64,000 nucleotides of DNA, taken from Closterium sp. NIES-65 (Eukaryota; Streptophyta; Zygnematophyceae; Desmidiales; Closteriaceae). A model generated the notes under the pieces. That model was not told the DNA's origin. It worked only from the letters and a program-made list of their open reading frames with translations, and did no database searches. The translations under genes and the position numbers were made by a program. Below are positions 41,499 to 51,531 of this stretch, piece after piece (the first letter of the stretch is position 1; every line of letters starts with the position of its first letter). The stretch covers positions 2,961,001 to 3,025,000 of the forward strand of contig CANXME010001258.1 in the NCBI GenBank assembly GCA_948144175.1, in the 5' to 3' direction.

Positions 41499-41627
41499 TG
41501 TCAGAGCATTATAGCTTATGCTTTTGTGTAGGCTGTAGTGGGGTAGCCTATATGGGGTACAACCCAATTAGGGTTAGTACTTGTACCCAACTCTTTCATT
41601 TTCCATTCATTCTCGTTCATTCTCACA
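41499..41627 (+). repeat. Copia-3 3' LTR
   Basis: 129 bases, TGTCAGAGCATTATAGC...CATTCTCACA, about 7 differences from 18884-19012. Followed by AAAAC (41628-41632). Confidence 0.93.
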
Positions 41628-41632
41628 AAAAC

Positions 41633-41702
41633 TTCCGCTGCAACACTACTCTGCGATCAACCCTGAACGATCCTTCACTAAGTGCCACCTGGGATTGTAA
41701 CA
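41633..41702 (+). repeat. Copia-2 3' LTR, second part
   Basis: Continues the LTR begun at 18543 after the Copia-3 insertion and ends GGGATTGTAACA, the inverted match of the TGTTAC start. Confidence 0.75.
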
Positions 41703-42487
41703 CATTTGAACTTGCAGTGCACATTATTCAAAATTCGTTGTAGGCGAAGTTCGAAAAACGAGTCTCGCAAATGGTTGAAGTACCAAGTTCGGATTTGCAT
41801 GTTCGACCTTATAGGGGTTGAGCCGAGCCGCCCGTAGGTTGGGTAGGTTACTCGGTATTCTAGCTCTACGAGAAGAACAGAGTGGTATCTGGTTTTGGCG
41901 GTGCGCTCATTGGTGCATTAAGAATTCTTGCAATTCGTGAACTCCTCGTACGTACCCAAAATTACACACGTTTGGTTCATCGTGCACTCTCACGTTTGTG
42001 CGTAGAATCGAGCCTTGTTCATTTTTTGTTGGACTTAGGGCGGGTCAAAAGAGTACGTCCGATTGCGGTTCATAAAGGTTAAGGCTTGATCTAGAGTGGT
42101 CTGTTTAAAGCCGGTGGCCCAAATTGTTCATGCTTTTAAAAGTTGACCAGAGGGAGTTTTTCTGGTGTGGGCTTTGGCGAGAGTTTCCGATTTCGTATAG
42201 GTTCGTTTTTTTCGCGAGACCCAGCCAACCCTCGGTTTTCCCCCTGGTGAGTGAATCTGTCTTCGAAAGTCCCGAATTGCAAGTGCATGACTTTCAAAAG
42301 CTTGGGCACTCAACTTCGTCAAGTTTTAAAAACTTGACCCTCGCGGCCCGCAATTTGGGACGCGTGCTTTAAAACACAAGATGGTTGAGTGGGGTTTTCT
42401 GCGAATAAGTGCAAAGTTTGACCCGCCCTTATTTGTGTGTTTTCAGTAAAGAGTGCTCTTCGTCAACCAGTTTCCCAGACATAAGGA
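41703..42487. other. Unassigned interval between Copia-2 and Copia-6
   Basis: 785 bases, AT-richer than the elements around it. No coding frame with conserved features was found. It continues, past Copia-6, into 49357 onward: target copies AAGGA at 42483-42487 and 49357-49361 show the two flanks were once contiguous. Short AAGTTTTAAAAACTT-type palindromes occur near 42325; nothing else is supported. Confidence 0.6.
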
Positions 42488-42619
42488 TGTGAGAATAAGT
42501 GAACAGGAATGAATGAACTAGCAGTGAAATGAGTACAAGTAGGAAACCCTAGAATTGTGTACCCCCTATAGGCTAACCCACTATAGCCTACACAAGCATA
42601 ACATATATAATGTTTCACA
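42488..42619 (-). repeat. Copia-6 3' LTR
   Basis: 132 bases, TGTGAGAATAAGTG...AATGTTTCACA in plus orientation. Four substitutions from 49225-49356, one changing the terminal TGACA to TCACA. Confidence 0.94.
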
Positions 42620-42825
42620 CACCCCCATAGGCAAAGTGGGGGAGAACAAGGGGTCACAAGACCAGTCAAGCAAAGCAAAGCAAGCTCAGGGTGGATCACA
42701 AAGTCACCACACAGTCCGAGCACAAGAGCAGGGCCAGAGGCCAGTTCACATGCAGGAGTACAGACATATATATAAAACTAGACAAGCAAGAGCAGGTATA
42801 TATATATGTCACAGTACAAGTGAAG

Positions 42826-45800
42826 TCAAGAGGAGAGCAAGTGAGGCAAGACAGGCACAAGACCCAGCTGGGTGCAAAAGCGCTGATGGTCACAAGGCGC
42901 GAGTGCCTTGGTGAACACATCAGCAGTGTTGGCCTCAGAGGCCACGTACGCAAGTCGCAACTGACCACGCTGCTGCAGCTCACGAGCAAGGAAGTAGCGG
43001 AGAGCAATGTGCTTCGTTCTGTGCTCCAAGCGCTGCTCTCGACACAAGGCCAGCATGGCCTTGTTGTCTACGTACAGCACTGGAGGAGAACGAGGCGGCT
43101 CTCCAAGGTCAGTCAGCAGGTAGGTGAGCCAGCGAAGCTCCTGTGCAGCCATGGCCCCGGCGTAGATCTCAGCCTCACAACTGGAGCCGAGAACCGAAGA
43201 CGAGCGAGTAGACCGCCACGAGACAGAGCCGGAACCAAGGCTGAAGGTGTAACCCTGTGACGACCGCTGCGTAGCCTGGTCGTCAGCCCAAGAAGCGTCC
43301 GCGTGGCCGGTAAGGACCACTGGACTCCGCCCTCCAAGCACTAGCCCCATGCCCGACGTACTGCACAGGTAGCGCATTACCCTCTTCGCTGCAGCCATGT
43401 GCTCTGGTCTGTGTCTCCCAGGAGCAACATAGCGTGCAAGAATGCTCAGAGGATATGCAAGGTCAGGTCGTGTGCAGGTCATCAGGTACATGAGGCAGCC
43501 AACAAGCTCTGCATACGGACCACTCGACTCTACGAACTCATCCGAAGGCAGAGCTGAGAGCGAGTGGCGAGTAGGCAGAGGAGTGGCCTGAGGCGAGGAG
43601 TACGTGAAGCCGAAGCGCTGAAGGACCTGCTGCACCATGTGTGACTGAGTCAAGGTAATGGTGCGGCGTGCTCTGTCCCGAGTGATCTGCAAGCCAAGGT
43701 AGCTGCGCAGTTCACCCAGGTCTGTGCACGTGTGTCTCTTCAGCAGCTCGGACTTCACGTAGGCGAGTCCAGCAGTGTCCGCTGTGGCAAAGACCAAGTC
43801 GTCGACGTACACGATGATGTAGAACGGCGGCAGTGAAGTGTCGGTGCGCAGAAACAGCGACGGGTCAGCAGTAGAAGGAGCAAACCCAAGAGCCGCAAGC
43901 GTAGTCCTCAGTGTGTCGTGCCACTCACGCGGTGCCTGGCGGAGACCGTAGACTGGCCGTCGGAGGCTCCACTGGGTGCCAGGAGGGAAAGTCCCAGTGA
44001 AGCCAGGTGGACGGCGCAGCCAGATCTCCACGTGCAGGCTACCCTGCAGGAACGCAATGCTGAAGTCGAGAGAGTGAAGCTCGTAGTCGCGCTGAGCGGC
44101 TATGTGCAGCAGCACCCGAAGAGTGGTCATCTTCGGGGTGGGAGAGAAGGTCTGAAAGTAGTCAACTCCCTGCCGCTGACTGAAGCCACGAGCAACGTAC
44201 CGCGCCTTGAAGACAGGTGGAGAGCCCGGCGGCCGCTTCACCCGGAAGATCCACATGCCACTGACGATGTTCGCCCCAGGAGGAGGAACTGCGTCAACGT
44301 AGGTGCCTGTGGACTTCCAGGAAGCCATCTCTGCATCCATAGCTGCCTGCCACTGAGAGGAGTAGGGACCCTCTACGGCCTCCGCGTAAGAACGCGGAGT
44401 CGGGATGTCTAGTGCATCCGGGTCTCCCTCAGGGGCAAGCAGTACAGACGCGAGATGAGGTGAAGCAGCCGCTAGACACTGTAACTCCTCCTGTCTGTCC
44501 TCTAGGACGTCCGTGCCAAGAGCACACTCACCCCCGACGGACGGAGGACAGACAGACGCAGACTCAGCAACAAGACCAGCAGCGTAGTCGAGACGACAGC
44601 GAGCAGCAAAGTCAACGAGCTCAGCGACTAGAGCAGACGCAGCAGTGGACTCAAAAGAGGGGTCAGTGACGACAGTAGCAAGCAGACGCGTGACAGTAGG
44701 ACTGGCAGCGCGAAGAGAGTCCGACTCAGGGTCGGCAAGCGCGGGAAGAGAGGACTCAGGAGGCGAAGGCAAAGGGGCACGCAGAGGAGCAATGGACGGA
44801 CGCAGAGACATCCGGTGCGTGCCAGGGACAGGAGGAGGACGCTGACGCGAACCGCGACCACTAGCGCGAGCAGCACGAACAGGCGACGCGGGACGAGACG
44901 CAGGCTCACGACGCTCAGCAAGACCTCCAGTAGGACCAGTGTAAGGAGAGGGAGCAAGCAGAGGAGAGGAAGGCTCCAACAGTGACTGCGACTGGACAGG
45001 CTGTGGACACTCTACCGAAGGAGAAAGACCAAGAACCTGCTGTAGGAGCGGAACGAAGTACGGCCGAGGCCGCGCGGCAGCTCCAGACTCAGCAGGGACA
45101 GCACCAGCACCCTCAGCGACAGTACCAGCGCCACCCACACCTCCAGCGGCAGGACCAACAGCAGTAGGCTCAGCACCAACGCCCTCAGTACCTCCAGCTC
45201 CAGGAGGACCCGCAGGTCCAGCAGCTCCGGGACCGGCAGCACCCGCACCCTCGACGGTCGAAGAAGCTCCAGCTCCAGCTCCAGCAGCACCTCCAGACTC
45301 AGCAGCACGCCTCCAGCGGCGAGCGTACCACTCGCGCAGCTCCTATGGAGAGAGGGGCTCCCGGCGAGACGCAGCAGCAGGAGAAACCCCAGGCTCAGCA
45401 GCTCCAGACGCAGCAGGGACAGCACCAGCGCCCTCAGAGACAGCACCAGCACCACCCACACCTCCAGCGGCAGGACCAACAGCAGCAGGCTCAGCACCAA
45501 CGCCCTCAGCAGCTCCAGCTCCAGGAGGACCCGCAGGTCCAGTAGCTCCGGGACCGGCAGCACCCGCACCCTCGACGGTCGAAGAAGCTCCAGCTCCAGC
45601 TCCAGCAGCACCTCCAGACTCAGCAGCACGCCTCCAGCGGCGAGCGAACCACTCGCGCAGCTCCTGTGGAGAGAGGGGCTCCCGGCGAGACGCAGCAGCA
45701 GGAGAAACCCCAGGCTCAGCAGCTCCAGACGCAGCACCCCCAGGCTCAGCAGCTCCCGACCCAGCACCCCCAGACCCATCACCTCCAGGCACAGCACCCC

Positions 45801-48129
45801 CCTGCTCAGCACCCCCAGGCTCCGCACTCTCCGCAGTAGCACCCGCAGGCCCAGTACCCCCAGCAGTAGCACCCCCAGGCTCAGCACCCCCGCGCACAGC
45901 ACCCCCAGAGTCAGCACCCCCAGGCTCAGCCCCCGCAGCAGCACCAGAGTCACCTGTAACCTCGACCGGGTCAACGGCGTCTACCTGGGACACACCTGAG
46001 GGGGCAGGAACCTGAGGGGGGAGGGGGTCTACCGGGGGGGGAACCGGTACAAGGAAGTCCGGGGGAGGGGGGAGGGAAGGAGTGCGGTAGGGGAAGAGAC
46101 GGTAGAAGGGGACTGACTCGTCGAACGTGACGTCCTGGGAGGACAGAACACGACGAGAGGAGGGGTGGTAAAACTGCCACCCTGGGGCGTCAGTGGGGAA
46201 GCCAAGGAAGACATAGGGAGCAGCACGAGGGGACAGCTTGTCCGCAGACAAGTCGCGGACAAACGCCCGAGATCCCCAGACACGGAACACAGACGCATCG
46301 CCAACCTTCCCTGTCCACAGCAAGGCTGGGGACATCGCAGGCCGAGAGACCCGGGGGTGAAGGTTGAGCTGATGCGCCGCGTACCTCACCGCAAACGGCC
46401 ACAGAAAATGGGGGGCAGCCGCATGCATCATGGACGTACGAGCGACATCCATGACCATGCCAATGCGGCGCTCAGCAATCCCATTTTGCTGTGGTGAGTC
46501 CGGAAGCGTGAAGGACTGGCGGATGCCTCGCGCACGACAGTAGGCACGCAGAAGGCCAGAGGAGAACTCTCCGCCTCTGTCCGAGTGCAGACGCAGAACA
46601 GGAAAGTCCGAGCCGAAGCTCTTCCTGAGCCGGAGACGAGCCTCGCGGATCCAGTCGATCAGCACCTCAGTGACCTCACCCTTGCTGCGCAAGGGGAGGA
46701 CTGTGGTGTAACGCGAGTAGTCGTCAACCACCAACAGGAAGTAGCGCTCGTAATCCTGCCCACGGACGGGGGCTGGGCCCCACACATCCATGTGAAGCGT
46801 CTGCAGGGGAGCCTCTGTCGGGGGGAAGTGGGAGGAGTGAGGAGTAGCCCGGAGGCGACCCTCGACACAGGGGACACAGGAAGGTCCTGGCCCGGAGGGG
46901 AGAGGAGGGAGAGACTGGGGAAGACCAGAGACAAGGACACGGGAAGCCATGCTCCGAAGACGGGGCAAGGAGGGGTGGCCAAGACGGTGGTGCCACAGGA
47001 GAGTCTCGTGAGACAGGAGGCGACAAGTACAGGGGGCAGACTCAGGACCAGACCTGGACGCAGCAGCAAACACCTGACCCGACGCTGCTACCTGACCGGA
47101 CGCGGGGACAGGAGGAGACTCAGTGGTCAGGGTGTAGAGGCTCGACCCCGGCCGACGCGAGAACGTGGCCAGGTGCTGGCCTGTGCGTGCGTCCGTGCAG
47201 TGGGTCACCCGCTGACTCGCAGGAGTGAACTGGTGAACCCCCGCATCCTGTAGGTCTGCACCACTCACCAAGTTCGTCGAGAACGAGGGGAGGTACAGGC
47301 CAGACAGGGTGCCCGAGGGGGCAGCCGGACACGGGAGGACAGTGGAGAAGTGAGCGAGGACAGGACCCCCAGAGGGGTCAGCCAGGGAGACTGCAACCGG
47401 CCGACCAAGCGGCGTGAGTGTGGTGCGGTCCCGAAAGAAGGAGCGAGAAGCCCCAGAGTCAAGTGTAAAGGTGAGGGAGGCCGAAGCCAACGCGGTACCT
47501 GAGAGAGCAGACTCACCCGCACCTGAGGAAGCAGACTCACTAGCACCTAGAGCAGCAGCCGCACCTGTACCTGGAGCAGGAGACTCACTAGCACCCAGAG
47601 CAGCAGCCTCACCAGTAGCTAGAGCAGCAGGTCCTATACCTGGGTCAGGCGGGACGCACAGGTGACCTGCACGGTCAGCACTAGTAGGCAATGCATACAT
47701 GGCAGTGAGAATAGCATCATAGTCAAGAGCATATATATCTACCCTCTGCCTAAGCAACTCCACCCAGTCGGGAAGCTCAGCCTCGTCGCCAAACACGGTA
47801 CGCCAGGCGTCGCTCAGACGGGCGAAGCAGCGGGACGGTGTATGACTACGTGTCCCACAAGGCTGACCAGTCCGAGTACCAGTGCGAATCACGTAAGAGC
47901 AGCGAACAGCACTAAGAGACCCTCCACTCTGAGCGTACCACTCACGAAGCTGGCGAGGCGTGAGAGACACGCGAGAGGGTCGCGGGAGCTGCATCTGGCC
48001 GCCACCACGAGGAGAAGCAGCAGGAGTGGTAGTAGGAGTAGCGTCGCCACCCCTACAGCCCCAACCAGCGTACCACTCACGCAGCTGCTGCGGCGTGAGG
48101 GACTCACGCCGGCGTCGCTGGGGCTGCAT
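42826..48129 (-). pseudogene. Copia-6 polyprotein, one internal TAG
   Basis: The ATG at 48129 (MQPQRRRRESLTPQQLREW) opens 1767 codons in one frame, broken only by TAG at 45343-45345 in place of CAG. Order: two LREWYA repeats; Cys/His cluster C-x13-C-x4-H-x4-C near residue 85; protease FTLDSGASRSFF near 220; HHCC region WHHRLGHPS...CVPC near 380; DDE core (HMDVWGPAPV, LHSDRGGEFSS, SPQQNGIAERRIG) 450-555; repeat-rich linker 710-1030 with GGAEP units; RT from about 1240 (GMWIFRVKRPPGS, STAFLQG-like SIAFLQGSLHVEI, IIVYVDDLVFA near 1436); RNase H near 1606-1760. No capsid-type Gag domain precedes the zinc motif. Confidence 0.94.
45019..45660 (-). repeat. In-frame 321-bp tandem duplication in the Copia-6 linker
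   Basis: Sequence around TCGACGGTCGAAGAAGCTCC occurs at 45251 and again at 45572, a spacing of 321 bases, exactly 107 codons. The surrounding text repeats almost base for base through the LREW motif and the GACGCAGCAGCAGGAGAAAC block. The copy nearer RT carries the TAG at 45343-45345. Confidence 0.85.
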
Positions 48130-48479
48130 CTGGCTCCGCAAGTAGAAGCAGGAGCAGGACTAGCAGCAGGGAGGCAGGCAGCCAGGCAAGCCAAAAGGCA
48201 GGCAGGCAGGCAAGCAGGCGACGCGCAGCGTGCTAGCAGGGCAAGAGCTCACCAGTGGTGGGAAGAGTAGGTTCGGCGACTCAGCGGCTCGGCAGCTCGG
48301 CGGCTCGGCGGCTCGGGCGACTCGGGCGGCTCGGCGGCAAGGCGGCTCAGCAGCAACTGCAGCTCAGTAGCTCGGTGACTCGGCGGCTCGGCGGCAGGGC
48401 GGCTCGGCAGCAACTGCAGCTTAGCAGCTCAGCGACCCGGCGGCTCGGCGGCAGGGCGGCTCGGCTGTGGGGTGGCTCG

Positions 48480-49130
48480 GCTGCTGCAGGGGAGATGAAG
48501 GAGGAGGAGAAGCAGGGGAGGCCACACACCTGCCACCCCTCTGCTGCGGCCCCCGAAGGAGCCGCGACGGGCGACGGGAAAAGGGGGGGTGGGTGGTGGG
48601 GGGCCGGTAGGTGCAGCGGCGGGGCCAGCAGGTGCAGTTGCGGGGCCGGTAGAAGGGGACGGCAGGAGCCGTCAGGAGGGGACGGCGGGGCCGTCAGGAA
48701 GGGACGGCGGGGCCGTCAGGAGGTGACCGGGCCGCGACGGGGGCAGGCGGCGGGGCCGCGTAAGGGCCTGGGCGGGGCCGCGACAGAGCCGTCGGCGGGG
48801 CCGCGTGAAAGCCGGGGCGGGGCCGCGTAGAAGCCGGGGCGGGGCCGCACGAGAGCAGGCGGCGGGGCCGCGAAGGAGCCGGGGCGGGGCCGCGTGAGAG
48901 CAGGCGGCGGAGCCGCGTAAGGGCCTGGGCGGGGCCGCGACAAAGCCGTCAGCGGGGCCGCGTGAAAGCCGGGGCGGGGCCGCGTAGAAGCCGGGGCGGG
49001 GCCGCGCGAGAGCAGGCGGCGGGGCCGCGAAGGAGCCGGGGCGGGGCCGCGTGAGAGCAGGCGGCGGGGCCGCGACAGAGAGGGCGGCGGGGCCGCGTCA
49101 GTGAAGGCGGCGGGGCCGCAGGGGAAATGG
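48480..49130 (-). repeat. Copia-6 leader GC-rich arrays
   Basis: Tandem units of about 24-30 bases built on GGCGGGGCCGCGTGAAAGCC, with a block from about 48760-48860 repeated at about 48910-49010. Near the primer site the minus strand also forms GGTCC...GGACC and GCGCC-CCCCGA-GGCGC hairpins (49140-49215). No gag domain is encoded. Confidence 0.75.
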
Positions 49131-49224
49131 CGACCCGAGGGGTCGCTAAAAAAAAGATCGCGCCTCGGGGGGCGCTTCGGTGGGCCCAAAAAAAACGGTC
49201 CGTAGAAGGACCCGCTCTATACCA

Positions 49225-49356
49225 TGTGAGAATAAGCGAACAGGAATGAATGAACTAGCAGTCAAATGAGTACAAGTAGGAAACCCTAGAATTGTGTACC
49301 CCCTATAGGCTAACCCACTGTAGCCTACACAAGCATAACATATATAATGTTTGACA
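49225..49356 (-). repeat. Copia-6 5' LTR
   Basis: 132 bases, TGTGAGAATAAGCG...AATGTTTGACA in plus orientation. Primer site TGGTATAGAGCGGG on the minus strand at 49224 downward. AAGGA at 49357-49361. Confidence 0.95.
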
Positions 49357-49429
49357 AAGGAAATATGGTAACCACAAAAATTTCTACCTTATTTACAACC
49401 TCTAAAAATATTGCACACATCTTTATGGG

Positions 49430-50223
49430 TTAATATATAGGCGGTCACAAACAGGGGCTCGTCATCACAAAAAGCCACGCTGCTATCGCGAACGGGCACA
49501 GAATCTAGCTATCTATCACGGATGGTCACAAAATCCGGGATTTCTATCACGGATAGTCACACGCTGCCCCAAAAACTTATCACGTTTCGTCACAAGACGA
49601 AACGCACGGTGTAGAAGCTGTAATGGCCTTAAACTGTTGAGATTTATGAACATTTAATTGGCGACTGGTCTTGTCATATATGCGTAGCTAGCCTGGTTAA
49701 TTCCGTAGCGAGTCGCGGAGGCGAAGGTTACAAAAAATTGCATGCCTAAAAAAAACTAAAACCCTCTCAGATGGCATGCCATCCGAGAGAGCATCAACCC
49801 AACACCATACGACAAGGTGTTAAGGGTTGATACCGAAAGTCCACAGATACGAGGTTAAAAAAAAAAGTTTTTTTTTTTCGCACGGATATAATTATGCAAA
49901 TCTGCTGCGGGAAAAAGACAATTGTTTCATGCTTTGAACGAGTTTGCGAAAGTGATTGCGAACTTATTCGGAGGTAACACTTTCTTTCGTGCACAATATA
50001 GCTTTCCCCGAATCTCTACAGTTACTCGTGAAATTTCAACTTTCCACGGAGCGTTTCATTGTGTGACCGTACGTGATAGATCGTGGGGAAACATTGTGAC
50101 TACCCGTGATAGAATTCCTGATTTTGTGATCGTCCGTGATAGGATCCTGATTCTGTGACCGTTCGTGATTGCCAGATGATCAGTCGTGATATCGAGCCAG
50201 TGTCTGTGACTGGATATATAATT
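49430..50223. mobile_element. Foldback-like element with long imperfect TIRs
   Basis: The left arm (about 49430-49611) and the reverse complement of the right arm (about 50043-50223) align over about 180 bases at roughly two-thirds identity by eye. Each arm is made of repeats of TATCACGGATNGTCACA-type units (for example TCTATCACGGATGGTCACA at 49512, inverted as TGTGACCGTACGTGATAG at 50061). The outer ends share ATATATA next to the arms. The middle (49612-50042) has no transposase frame but two hairpins and an A/T-run hairpin. No target duplication could be fixed. A non-autonomous DNA transposon of foldback or MULE type is the best guess. Confidence 0.65.
49763..49837. repeat. Two adjacent hairpins in the foldback core
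   Basis: CTCTCAGATGGCA/TGCCATCCGAGAG (about 49764-49789, one mismatch) is followed by ATCAACCC.AACACC...GGTGTT.AAGGGTTGAT (about 49793-49832). A further A11/T12 hairpin lies near 49856-49879. Confidence 0.6.
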
Positions 50224-51531
50224 TCCCCATCCTTATTGGCCGATGTGGCTTGCCCGCCAATTATTCAGATTCTGTTGAGTCTCAGTCGACGCTATGCCAC
50301 GTGGCCCACGACTCAATTTGCAAGTGAGTGTTAGCCAGTCTATGCAGGCCACGTAGATTTCGTGACACACTGCCTCCGACTATGAGGTGGATTTTTTAGC
50401 TCCTATTGGTTACAACTCGTCTGCTCTATTCGGTATGGTGGGCTCCCTGATATTGTTTCGTCACTTCTGGCCATTCCCGAACCAGAGTGATTTTGTTTAC
50501 ACCAATCAAAGTACATGTCGAGGTTCGCGGCTCGTCTTGGTTCATGGAGCTGGCGCTAGAGCAGATAGACGACTTTCGTAGGAGCGTACCCGTAGAGTCC
50601 GACGGGTTCACTGTGGGCACAGGTCGTCAAATCTGGGTAAAGATAATGGTTTCGAGCTGTTTTCCTGGCCAGAGATTTAAACAGCTCACAAAATGACGGG
50701 ATTCGTATCACCTGCTCTCGGGGAAGGTACTACCGCAGCAACTCCTACTTGCAGGTTAAGAATGTACAAGTTTGAAAAGATGTCTGAGCTGTAAGTGATG
50801 CTCACAATGTGGTGTGAACTGGAAGGTTTCCACACTGGTCACTAGAGTTTCACAAGTCGATCTGATTCCAAATGACATAACAAGTGACACTCTGAAAATT
50901 GGCCGAGTTGTGTTTGTTCCTGAATTACGGGTTCGCTCTTTGTTTCTAATGTGCCCAAAACTTTCTGCACCGAACACACTCGCTTCGCCCTCACGGAACC
51001 TTCGGGTATGGTGTAGGTTCAGCAAGTGTTACGCGTAATACCCTTTAGTTCAGCCTAAATCGTCGTACATTCGACTACGTTCCCCTTGCCAGCCTGTGGC
51101 CTCGAATCTCATGCAGAGTTTCTAATGTCGGTTCGGAACCACAATCGAGTGGGCACGAAAGGAGATTCTAATCCACTTCGAAAAATCCACGGTGGGAACA
51201 CGAATGTCGATGCTCAAAATTTCTCACTCGATAAGGGCGAGTTACCCACAAATACCTGGCCTCCCTTCTGCTTGGTTTGGAACGAAGCATTGTTTATACG
51301 CTTCCCACTTAGTTCAGCGAAACCTCCTAGCCAGCCACAGCTTAGCTTAGCCAGGCTGTAGTGGCAAACTGAATTGTTGAGTTGGTTTGCCATCTTCTGC
51401 GCGTAAAGCTTGTGGTTGTACATCGTGCTGGTCTAATTTTGCCTGAGATCTGCACCTGATTAGAGCAATCAGCCGTGAGCCATCACAGGCCCAGGGCTTC
51501 TGCTCGTGGCCGCCTGCGATAGCCACCAATT
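50224..51531. other. Unassigned interval upstream of the candidate host gene
   Basis: About 1.3 kb of mixed composition with no supported coding frame, RNA gene or repeat. An ATTGG box (inverted CCAAT) occurs near 50405. No convincing TATA box was seen just before 51532. Part of it is presumably promoter or 5' UTR of the gene at 51532 if that gene is real. Confidence 0.4.

Larger units (their letters stand above)
18884..41627 (+). mobile_element. Copia-3: Ty1/copia element split by Copia-4 and Copia-5
   Basis: 129-base LTRs at 18884-19012 and 41499-41627 (7 differences by eye) with AAAAC target duplication. Primer site TGGTTTAAGAGCAC is at 19013. A GC-rich leader follows, then a polyprotein starting near 20143, interrupted at 23827 by Copia-4, resuming 38746-39085, interrupted by Copia-5, and finishing 40386-41283. 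A TATGGGGGTG tract precedes the 3' LTR. Internal frameshifts, a deletion of about 160 bases in RT near 38972 and several stops show it is defective. It lacks a capsid-type Gag domain, as does Copia-6. Confidence 0.92.
956..41702 (+). mobile_element. Copia-2: old Ty1/copia element, host of the whole 41-kb nest
   Basis: Order of parts: gag start remnant (about 958), protease region, acidic WG/GW module, integrase and the first half of RT (to 4751), Gypsy-A insertion, second half of RT plus RNase H (17432-18519), then a 3' LTR from 18543 that is itself split by Copia-3 and resumes at 41633. The pol sequence reads across the Gypsy-A insertion once one AGGCG target duplication is removed: 4751 ends in the conserved YGIKQA box and 17432 starts with the PRLWQQHL that follows it in copia RTs. 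No 5' LTR is present; the element begins at its gag directly against Copia-1. Several nonsense and frameshift mutations show long inactivity. It is not closely related to Copia-1, -3 to -8. Confidence 0.85.
42488..49356 (-). mobile_element. Copia-6: almost intact Ty1/copia element lacking capsid-type gag
   Basis: 6,869 bases with 132-base LTRs (5' 49225-49356, 3' 42488-42619; 4 differences) and AAGGA target copies. Minus-strand primer site TGGTATAGAGCGGG follows the 5' LTR. A 1-kb GC-rich leader, one long polyprotein (48129-42826) with a single stop codon, a 3' UTR, and the tract CCTATGGGGGTG at 42620-42631. No other element is inserted in it. Same family as Copia-1 and -5 by LTR and pol sequence. 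Confidence 0.96.

Noticed and set aside
48480-49130. CRISPR-like or satellite array
   Set aside because: Direct repeats with near-constant spacing are degenerate GC-rich units without unique spacers and lie inside a copia leader in a eukaryotic genome.
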